Shown here piece by piece: positions 1-6,272 of a stretch of 11,132 nt of DNA. The notes under the pieces are model-generated. The model worked only from the letters and a program-made list of their open reading frames with translations. It did not search any database and was not told the DNA's origin. Each line of letters begins with the position of its first letter. Positions within the stretch are counted from its first letter, which is position 1. The DNA is from DAIRET01 sp036795455 (lineage in GTDB: Bacteria; Bacteroidota; Ignavibacteria; Ignavibacteriales; Ignavibacteriaceae): the NCBI GenBank assembly GCA_036795455.1, contig DAIRET010000091.1:1-11132 (forward strand), given 5' to 3'. The position numbers and the translations under genes are program-made.

Positions 1-1719
1 AGCTAACCTAATCAACAGATTGTATTCGTATGCCGTGCCTTTATATTTCAGTAATTCTTTTTCTAAATATTCAATTGACTCCTTTACCCTACCGAGTTTT
101 TCAAGAGATAATGACTTACCGATAGTAATCGAATAATTCGTGCCTAATTCTTCCAGTTTATTTGCTAACTCAAGCGAGGCTGCATATTCTTTTTGAGCGA
201 TGAGTATGAATAATTTGTTAGTTTCATTGGCAAGGTACCTGGGACAAGCTTTCTGCAACAGTGATGGTCTTCCAAAGAAATAGTTCGCCATTGCTTTTGA
301 ATTCCGGGTCTCAATTTCGCTTAAAAACAAATTATATTCTTCTTCCAACTCATATATGGATTTTCCATAAACAGAAATGAAATCAATATTACCATAAAGT
401 ACTTTTAATTTCTGCATTCCGTATTTATCAATTAAAAACGCTGTAAACGAACCGGCATAAACGTATGATAGTCCGGATGAAACTGCAAAAAAACTAAACC
501 CTTTGAAGAGGTCGGATAGCTTGTAGTAATAACCGTTATTTGCAGCAACTGCGGCAAGATAATGAATATTATATCCGCCGTATGTATCATCTGCTGCCAT
601 TGCAACTCCTTCAATTAGAGCGGGATTAAAACCATCCGCTACTTTAAAATAGTATTTACCGAACTCAGCAGAAAATATATGTGCTAATTCATGTTTTAAA
701 GTTGTTTCAACGCTTTCATCTGAAAGATAAATCTGGTAGAGCCATGGTTTGGCAACATCAGCATTACCGGCTCCGAACAGTACTCTCTTCTCTTCCCTAT
801 TCTTAAAAATATATGAGAGCGGCTTTTCCGAGAATTCAAGGTTAAAAAAAGCAACAAGTTTTTGATAATAAAAATCGTGCAGTCCGGCTAAATACTTTTT
901 ATAATCATCATTGTAATTGCCGGCATAGTAGATATCAACATTCGCGGTTTCAATTTTGTTTTTCAACTCATTTTTGATTGAATCATTAGTAGTTGAAAAT
1001 CCCATCCATGGAGAAATATAGAGAAAGGTTATCGATATTAATGAAACCATTAAAAGAAACGCAGTTTTGTTTTTCTCAATTCTCTTATTGAAGTAAAGAT
1101 ATACGATTACAATTCCCCCGAAAAAGAGAGTATTGAACAATCGATATGTAAAAAATTTCATATCAACCGAAATACCTTCGTCATAAATATTACCAGGGAA
1201 ATATGCTACAATTGGATTGTAAAAATATACCTGTGGATTGATTGCGATTTCAAATACCGGGATAAGCAGTATTAAAATATACAAACAGATAACTGCTATA
1301 TATGTAAATCTCCGCGTCAATAAAATCGAGATTACCGATAAGCCGGCTCCAATTATTACAGAAGGAAGTACTATTACAAGATAGAAAGGAATTCCATCTG
1401 TAAACGGGCAATATTGAATTGTGTACGAATTAATGAATGCGATTATGAAAGGTATTAAAACTAGCAAAACCACGGTTTTAATATAATTACCAAGAAAGTT
1501 TTTGGGTGAGAAATCAGTATCTAATTTCCTAAAAAGGTTAATAAATATTAACGAAGAGAAGAATGATAAAACAGTACTGTTGATAACAGCGTACTCGTAA
1601 CTGAAATACCTTGTTAAAGGAAGTTTAACGAGGAAAATATTAATAAGGATGAGAAGAAAAAAAAATAAAATTGGTAATAAACCAGTTCGTTTTAGAATAT
1701 TTGTAATAGTTCCAATCAA
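1..1719 (-). CDS. Polytopic membrane protein with HExxH (gluzincin-like) peptidase domain and TPR-like tail; 3' end cut by window
   Basis: One open frame runs from a TTG at 1719 to the window edge, giving 573 codons without a stop; the C-terminus is missing. About seven hydrophobic segments lie at roughly residues 13-33, 43-63, 80-99, 112-135, 138-160, 193-211 and 219-236. A soluble domain follows with HELAH at 343-347 and a downstream ALIEGVAMAAD in which E370 is the likely third zinc ligand. A later SGLSYVYAGSFTAFLIDKYG (415-434) resembles the 'gsF..yL.dkYG' segment that follows the active site in peptidase-MA-like proteins. Residues about 500-573 look like paired amphipathic TPR helices. 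The start is chosen because TTG overlaps the murA stop (TTGA), GGAG at 1727-1730 lies 7 nt upstream, and no in-frame ATG occurs before residue 187. That arrangement implies translational coupling to murA. The zinc-protease call comes from motifs; substrate and catalytic activity are unknown. Confidence 0.8.
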   Translation of the reverse strand, partial: MIGTITNILKRTGLLPILFFFLLILINIFLVKLPLTRYFSYEYAVINSTVLSFFSSLIFINLFRKLDTDFSPKNFLGNYIKTVVLLVLIPFIIAFINSYTIQYCPFTDGIPFYLVIVLPSVIIGAGLSVISILLTRRFTYIAVICLYILILLIPVFEIAINPQVYFYNPIVAYFPGNIYDEGISVDMKFFTYRLFNTLFFGGIVIVYLYFNKRIEKNKTAFLLMVSLISITFLYISPWMGFSTTNDSIKNELKNKIETANVDIYYAGNYNDDYKKYLAGLHDFYYQKLVAFFNLEFSEKPLSYIFKNREEKRVLFGAGNADVAKPWLYQIYLSDESVETTLKHELAHIFSAEFGKYYFKVADGFNPALIEGVAMAADDTYGGYNIHYLAAVAANNGYYYKLSDLFKGFSFFAVSSGLSYVYAGSFTAFLIDKYGMQKLKVLYGNIDFISVYGKSIYELEEEYNLFLSEIETRNSKAMANYFFGRPSLLQKACPRYLANETNKLFILIAQKEYAASLELANKLEELGTNYSITIGKSLSLEKLGRVKESIEYLEKELLKYKGTAYEYNLLIRLA

Positions 1720-2981
1720 AACTCCGCTCCGGCAATTCTGGAAATATCCGCACCTAACGTAGCCAATTTGTCTTCCAGTTTTTCATAACCGCGGTCAAGG
1801 TGATAAACTCTTAAAACTTCTGTAGTTCCTTCCGATGCAAGTCCGGCTAATACCAAAGAAGCGCTTGCACGTAAATCCGTAGACATAACTTTTGCTCCAA
1901 CCAGCTTTGATGTGCCTTTAACAATGGCACTATTTTCTTTTACTGTTATATCAGCACCAAGTCTTGCCAATTCGGGGGCATGTGTAAATCTGTCGAGATA
2001 GATTGTATCCGAAATTGTAGATGTTCCTTTAGCAGTGCACATATAAGCCATCCATTGGGCCTGCATATCTGTTGGGAAACCCGGATAAATTGCAGTTGTT
2101 ACATCTATACTTTCAGGTTCATGATCAGTCGCATCCAACTCAATACTGTTTGAGTTAACAGAAATTTTAACTCCTGCATCTTCAAGTTTTGAGACAACAG
2201 AATAAAGATGTGTGAAAACTGCACCGGTTATAGAAATCTTACTTTGCGTTATTGCACCCGCTATCAATAAAGTGCCTGCTTCTATCCGGTCGGGTATTGT
2301 ATTCATTTCAGCAGGTTTAAGCTCGTCAACTCCTTCTACTTCGAGGATGGGAGTGTTAATCCCGTTAATTTTTGCACCGCATTTTACAAGAAACTCGGCA
2401 AGATTCGTAATCTCAGGTTCCATCGCAGAATTGTTTATAATAGTAGTTCCTTTTGCAAGTACTGCTGCCATCAAAATATTACCGGTTGCTCCTACCGATG
2501 ATTTATCAAAACTTACTTTAGTTCCAATTAATTTTTTACATTTTGCAATTATGTATCCTTGTTCTAATTCTATTTCGGCGCCGAGTTTTTTCAATCCTTC
2601 AAGATGAAGATTGATCGGTCTAGGACCCCAAGCACATCCACCTGGTAAAGATACTTTGGCATAACCGAACCTACCCAGCAGCGGACCAAGTACATAAACC
2701 GATGCTCTCATTTTTTTCACATGATCATACGGTGCAGTTTGACTTGTGATGTTTGAGCAATTAAGTTTTAATGAATGGTCATCGAACTCGCTTTTTACAC
2801 CCAATTGATTAAGAAGTTTAATCATCGTATAAACATCGTTGAGTTTGGGAGTGTTTTTCAATACTGTAACTCCGTCAACTAAAAGTGAAGCAGGCATTAA
2901 TGCAAGCGAAGCGTTTTTAGCACCGCTAATTTTAACCGAACCGCTTAATTTCTTTTTACCGTTTATTATGAACTTATCCAA
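1716..2981 (-). CDS. murA: UDP-N-acetylglucosamine 1-carboxyvinyltransferase (MurA)
   Basis: This cytoplasmic enzyme transfers enolpyruvate from PEP to UDP-GlcNAc, the first committed step of peptidoglycan synthesis. The 421-residue product has the normal length and the two-lobed EPSP-synthase fold. Visible hallmarks are ISGAKNA with K22 near the N-terminus, the active-site loop LPGGCAWGPRP with C116 (equivalent to E. coli Cys115), PGFPTDMQAQ with D305 (the general-base position), DLRAS with R371 and YHLDRGYE near the C-terminus. The presence of Cys rather than Asp in the loop predicts fosfomycin sensitivity. The start is TTG at 2981: an in-frame TGA lies just upstream, GAAGGA (2988-2993) is well spaced, and the next Met (residue 29) would remove K22. 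It follows the kinase gene by 42 bp and its stop overlaps the start of the membrane peptidase gene, so it is probably cotranscribed with both. Confidence 0.97.
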   Translation of the reverse strand: MDKFIINGKKKLSGSVKISGAKNASLALMPASLLVDGVTVLKNTPKLNDVYTMIKLLNQLGVKSEFDDHSLKLNCSNITSQTAPYDHVKKMRASVYVLGPLLGRFGYAKVSLPGGCAWGPRPINLHLEGLKKLGAEIELEQGYIIAKCKKLIGTKVSFDKSSVGATGNILMAAVLAKGTTIINNSAMEPEITNLAEFLVKCGAKINGINTPILEVEGVDELKPAEMNTIPDRIEAGTLLIAGAITQSKISITGAVFTHLYSVVSKLEDAGVKISVNSNSIELDATDHEPESIDVTTAIYPGFPTDMQAQWMAYMCTAKGTSTISDTIYLDRFTHAPELARLGADITVKENSAIVKGTSKLVGAKVMSTDLRASASLVLAGLASEGTTEVLRVYHLDRGYEKLEDKLATLGADISRIAGAEF

Positions 2982-2987
2982 TCTTAA

Positions 2988-2993
2988 TCCTTC
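2988..2993 (-). promoter_or_regulatory. Ribosome binding site fixing the TTG start of murA
   Basis: GAAGGA lies 6 nt upstream of the TTG at 2981-2979. It is one of the clearest Shine-Dalgarno sequences in the window, and together with the upstream in-frame TGA it settles the non-ATG start. Confidence 0.7.
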
Positions 2994-3023
2994 GTTTAAT
3001 CAAATTATTGTTTGTGTGATGTT

Positions 3024-4928
3024 TTATTTTCTTTTTAAGACAACACCATTATTTCCAGAAATATAAATACTTTTACTGGAGGGAATAGAGATTCCGGTTA
3101 ATGCAACAAACAAACCGCTTTTTGTTTCACTCCATGTTTTACCTGCATCGCTGGTTTCTAAAATTTCACCCCTGCTTGTTGTAATAAAACCGATCTTCTT
3201 ATCAATAAAGCTAATAGCAGTTAAACCTGAGATAACGCCAGTTTCAGTTTTGATCCAACTCTCCCCTCCGTCTGATGTTCTGAATACCTCTCCACCAGCT
3301 CCGATTATAATTCCGGTTTTGTCATCAACCATCCATATATCTCGCAGATAGTTTTTTGTCGGGACAGAAATTTTATTCCAACTATTTCCCTGATCGTTAG
3401 TTTTCAATACTGTTCCGCTCCAGCCAATAGCAAATCCAACATCGGGGTCGATAAAAAATACTTTAAAGAGATATTCTGTTGTACCTGTATTTAACAACGT
3501 CCAGTTTTCTCCCCTATCCGTTGATTTTAGTACCAGACCTTTACTGCCTGTTATGAATCCTGTAAATCTATCGATGAAAAATATTCCTGAAAGTTTCTCA
3601 CCAAACTCATGTTGGTTTGGCAGCCATGATAATCCAGCATCTCTTGAAACAAAAATCTTCCCGCTGTCTGTTATTATTATTCCCAAATCAAGTGATGGAA
3701 ACCTGATAGCATTTAGATCAGCAGAATCAGGAAAATCAACTTTAATCCATGTATTGCCTGCATCAGTAGTTTTAATTAGTGTGCCTCCCTCTCCGCATGC
3801 ATACCCTGTGGAAGCAGATAGAAAGTCGATTGAATTAATATTCTTGTCGGTATAAGTATTTAACTGAAGCCAATCACTTTTTGCGATAAAAGATGGATTT
3901 GATTTATAAGTAAAAGATGTTGAATCCGCACCAGTTGTGTTACTATCCATATTTGCCCAGTAATCCGAGACAAGATTGAAGACAAAGTAGGTTAATGTTA
4001 CAAGCACAGCAACAACAAACAAAGCGCTTAGAGTAATTTTAATTTTCCTGCCAAACTCCGAAGTTGTTTGTGTTTTTATCTCTTTTTTTGTTTCTCTACC
4101 TTCATACTTTCCGAGTACAATATCTATTTCATCAAGTAGTTCCTGGCAGTATTTGTATCTTTTATAGATATTCTTCTCGAGGGTTTTATGCATAATCTTA
4201 TCGAATTCCGGCGGGATATTGTCGAGGTTTATTGATAATCTTCTAGCGTTCTTTTTTAGATGCCCTTCCATAATATCGTATTCAGTTCCGAAATCGAAAG
4301 GAGTTCTACCTGACAGCATTTCGTAAAGAGTAATCCCAATCGAGTAGATATCGCTCTGTCTTGTCGGTTCTTCCGCTCTAATTTGTTCAGGACTCATATA
4401 AAGCAGAGTGCCGATTTTAGTACCTGTTTTTGTAATTCCTTTTTCGTATATGGCTTTCGATATTCCGAAATCCATAATTTTCGCTACACCTTCTTTATTG
4501 ATTATAATATTCGATGGTTTCAAATCTCTGTGAATAAAACCTTTGCTATGAGCAAAACCAACTCCTGCCAAAATCTGTTTAATAATATTGAGAGATTCAG
4601 TCAGTTCAAGTTTTCCTTTTCTTGATATGATTTTTTCGAGAGTTTCTCCTTCAACATATTCCATAACTATCCCGAGGACATCGCCCTCTTCAGTAAACCC
4701 GAAAACCGGGACAATGTTTGGATGATTGAGTTTAGCCTGGTTTTTAGCTTCACGCTTAAACCTTTCAACGAATTGAGGCTGGGAGAGACTCTGTGCGTTC
4801 AATACTTTAATTGCAACGTAACGTTCCAGTTTAATATCGAATGCTTTGTAAACTTTTCCCATTCCTCCTTCGCCGAGTATGGAAACTATTTTGAAATTAT
4901 CGATTAAATGTCCGACTAAGTTTTGCAT
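3024..4928 (-). CDS. Membrane Ser/Thr protein kinase (PknB-type) with extracytoplasmic YCF48/BNR propeller
   Basis: The 634-residue product has a full Hanks-type kinase domain at about 12-272: glycine loop GEGGMG (19-24), K41, alpha-C E60, HRDLKPSN (133-140), DFG (153-155), SPEQ (179-182) and R257. It is an RD kinase, and activation-segment threonines T166, T168 and T170 sit where PknB/PrkC autophosphorylate, followed by GT at 173-174. A basic juxtamembrane stretch leads to one membrane segment (about 297-320), placing the kinase inside and the rest outside the cytoplasm. Residues 353-634 are seven 41-residue repeats with Asp-box motifs of the form S/T-x-D-x-G-x-x-W, as in YCF48/sialidase-type propellers; PASTA repeats are absent. 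The start ATG lies 2 nt after the phosphatase stop (TAGCTATG), which implies cotranscription and opposing activities. murA follows at 42 bp. The domain outside the membrane is presumably the sensor; its ligand is unknown. Confidence 0.95.
   Translation of the reverse strand: MQNLVGHLIDNFKIVSILGEGGMGKVYKAFDIKLERYVAIKVLNAQSLSQPQFVERFKREAKNQAKLNHPNIVPVFGFTEEGDVLGIVMEYVEGETLEKIISRKGKLELTESLNIIKQILAGVGFAHSKGFIHRDLKPSNIIINKEGVAKIMDFGISKAIYEKGITKTGTKIGTLLYMSPEQIRAEEPTRQSDIYSIGITLYEMLSGRTPFDFGTEYDIMEGHLKKNARRLSINLDNIPPEFDKIMHKTLEKNIYKRYKYCQELLDEIDIVLGKYEGRETKKEIKTQTTSEFGRKIKITLSALFVVAVLVTLTYFVFNLVSDYWANMDSNTTGADSTSFTYKSNPSFIAKSDWLQLNTYTDKNINSIDFLSASTGYACGEGGTLIKTTDAGNTWIKVDFPDSADLNAIRFPSLDLGIIITDSGKIFVSRDAGLSWLPNQHEFGEKLSGIFFIDRFTGFITGSKGLVLKSTDRGENWTLLNTGTTEYLFKVFFIDPDVGFAIGWSGTVLKTNDQGNSWNKISVPTKNYLRDIWMVDDKTGIIIGAGGEVFRTSDGGESWIKTETGVISGLTAISFIDKKIGFITTSRGEILETSDAGKTWSETKSGLFVALTGISIPSSKSIYISGNNGVVLKRK
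3027..3872 (-). repeat. Seven tandem 41-codon (123-bp) propeller-blade repeats in the kinase gene
   Basis: Tryptophans at kinase residues 353, 394, 435, 476, 517, 558 and 599 are spaced exactly 41 apart. Six are preceded by an Asp box (for example TTDAGNTW, STDRGENW, TSDAGKTW). The final unit stops at residue 634, before its own Asp box, and the first tryptophan strand (SDWLQL) is left without a preceding blade. These two halves together make the seventh blade, the 'Velcro' closure of a circular propeller. The repeats are degenerate at the DNA level but conserved in spacing. Confidence 0.85.
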
Positions 4929-4930
4929 AG

Positions 4931-5662
4931 CTATTTTACTTTATTACTGATAATAATATAAGTGTAGTTGTCCGGTGCTCCCCGTTCATCTATTTTTTCC
5001 GAAAGAACTAATGACATCTTCTTCAAGTCGTCAATGTTCAAATATTCTTCAATCTCTTCTTTTGATAACACTCCGCTAACTCCGTCCGAACAGATAAGGA
5101 ATTTCCAGGGTTGTGTTTCGTCAAGGTATAGAAAATCAAAATCGACTATTATACTTGATTTATCACCAAGTGCTCTCATGATGATATTCCTGTGCGGGTG
5201 TGTTTCTGCCTCTTTTTCCGTAATATAACCGCTGTCTACAAGTCTTTGAACAACAGAATGGTCTTTTGTAAGCTGTATTAAACGGTTTCCTGTTGTGTAG
5301 TAAATTCTTGAATCCCCTACGTGCCCCCAAAATGCTCTACTACCTGAAATATAAAGTACTTCCGCAGTAGTCGCCATTCCGTTGAAAGAAGGTTTTTCCT
5401 GTGAAGCAATAATTATATTTTCATTAGCCTGAAGAATAGCTGAGTTGACTTTGGATAAGTCATCTTCGTCATTCATTTGAGAGAAGTAGCTGTAAATCGA
5501 ATCAACCGCAAGTTTTGATGCAATATTTCCAGCCTGGTTACCACCCAAACCATCGCAAACTACTGCCAATAGATTATTACTTAATCTAAATACATTTGCA
5601 TAGTCTTCGTTAGATTCTCTGCGTAACCCGGTTTGTGAATTTATTATATAATTAATAACCAT
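4931..5662 (-). CDS. PP2C-family (PPM) Ser/Thr protein phosphatase, Stp/PrpC type
   Basis: This 243-residue cytoplasmic protein is a metal-dependent phosphatase of the length typical for bacterial Stp/PstP/PrpC catalytic domains, with no extra domain or membrane segment. Visible motifs are RRESNED (14-20) with the phosphate-binding Arg, CDGLGG with D37 and G38, GMATT (95-99, usually GMGTT), GDSRIY with D117, LTKDHS, HPHRNIIMRALG, CSDG with D193 and APDNYT with D231. The four metal-ligand aspartates are therefore all present. It should dephosphorylate the kinase encoded 2 bp downstream and its substrates, the usual pairing for PknB/PrkC systems. It is the first gene after a 182-bp gap, so transcription of the phosphatase-kinase-murA-peptidase group may begin there. 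The ATG start has no good Shine-Dalgarno sequence; it is chosen because the N-terminus then aligns with the family. Confidence 0.95.
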   Translation of the reverse strand: MVINYIINSQTGLRRESNEDYANVFRLSNNLLAVVCDGLGGNQAGNIASKLAVDSIYSYFSQMNDEDDLSKVNSAILQANENIIIASQEKPSFNGMATTAEVLYISGSRAFWGHVGDSRIYYTTGNRLIQLTKDHSVVQRLVDSGYITEKEAETHPHRNIIMRALGDKSSIIVDFDFLYLDETQPWKFLICSDGVSGVLSKEEIEEYLNIDDLKKMSLVLSEKIDERGAPDNYTYIIISNKVK

Positions 5663-5844
5663 ATTGAATTATTAAGTTTCTCTTCAAGAGCAAATTAAAC
5701 ACATAGAAAGAAATAAATGATTGGTTAAATCTAATAAAAAAAAACAAATTTACCTGGATTTTTTTCGTCTTTCCCTGTTTTTCTTTCGATTCTTAATCAT
5801 AGTTAAATCGGATTCAACCTTCCTTATTACTGTTATTCGGGAAA
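5663..5844 (-). other. 182-bp intergenic leader upstream of the phosphatase gene
   Basis: This is the longest gap in the window and the likely site of a promoter for the phosphatase-kinase-murA group. Read on the minus strand it contains AAGGAAGG (5818-5825), a 16-codon very basic open frame with ATG at 5800 and TAA at 5750, and a run of nine T residues (5736-5744). Two overlapping weak hairpins share GATTTAAC (5802-5809). TAAATTTG, just before the T run, fits the Bacteroidota -7 pattern TAnnTTTG, but I find no matching upstream element. No GC-rich terminator stem precedes the T run. No promoter can be fixed from sequence alone. Confidence 0.4.
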
Positions 5845-6267
5845 TTATTTAATCGAATCCAGGTATTCCTTTAAAATAACGGCAGCAGCATTCCGATCAA
5901 CTAATCCCTTGTCCCTTCTTTTTTGTTTCTTGGTACCGCTTTCGATTATGTTATCCATTGCAATTGTGGATGAATATCTTTCATCCCAGAGAACAATCTC
6001 TATATCGAATTTACCCTCCAGCATTTTTCCGAAATCGACAACCTCTTTTGTAAGAAATGTTACTTCACCACTCTCTTTTAAAGGGTAACCGAGAATTATT
6101 TTTACAATGTTCTTTGACGCAATAATTTCTTTAAGTTGAATCATTAATGAGGAATCATTATTGATTGTTTGAAATGGATAAGAGAATATTTTTAACGGGT
6201 CTGTTAATGCAAGCCCTATCCTTTTTTTACCGTAATCTATTGCAAGGAATCTCGTTTCTTCAATCAT
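5845..6267 (-). CDS. ruvX: RuvX/YqgF-family RNase H-fold nuclease (putative Holliday junction resolvase / pre-16S rRNA processing)
   Basis: The 140-residue product has the usual length and motifs of the family: AIDYGKKRIGLALTD with D11 at the N-terminus, ILGYPLKESGE, LWDERYSST with E96, and VDRNAAAVIL with D124. The three acidic residues of the RNase H-like active site are thus in place. In E. coli the homologue is implicated in maturation of the 16S rRNA 5' end; in other bacteria Holliday junction cleavage has been reported, so the exact role here is open. The ATG lies 5 nt after the rel stop codon (TAG TTTTT ATG), so the two genes almost certainly share a transcript. It is the last gene before the 182-bp gap, with no recognisable terminator after it. 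Confidence 0.94.
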   Translation of the reverse strand: MIEETRFLAIDYGKKRIGLALTDPLKIFSYPFQTINNDSSLMIQLKEIIASKNIVKIILGYPLKESGEVTFLTKEVVDFGKMLEGKFDIEIVLWDERYSSTIAMDNIIESGTKKQKRRDKGLVDRNAAAVILKEYLDSIK

Positions 6268-6272
6268 AAAAA

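Noticed and set aside
432..614. Minus-strand 60-codon frame inside the membrane peptidase gene
   Set aside because: It overlaps in another frame the segment encoding E370 and following residues of the longer, motif-bearing frame; it has no motif of its own.
2212..2607. Plus-strand open frame of 131 codons opposite murA
   Set aside because: It lies wholly antisense to a gene with every MurA hallmark; its product shows no domain or motif and is a codon-bias shadow. The same applies to other plus-strand frames opposite the kinase, phosphatase, rel and TPR genes.
5680..5690. CTCTTCAAGAG palindrome upstream of the phosphatase start
   Set aside because: The arms are only five bases with one central base, which is expected by chance in this composition, and it matches no operator that I know.
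5736..5744. Nine-T run as an intrinsic terminator after ruvX
   Set aside because: No GC-containing stem lies immediately upstream on the transcribed strand, only weak AT hairpins further away.
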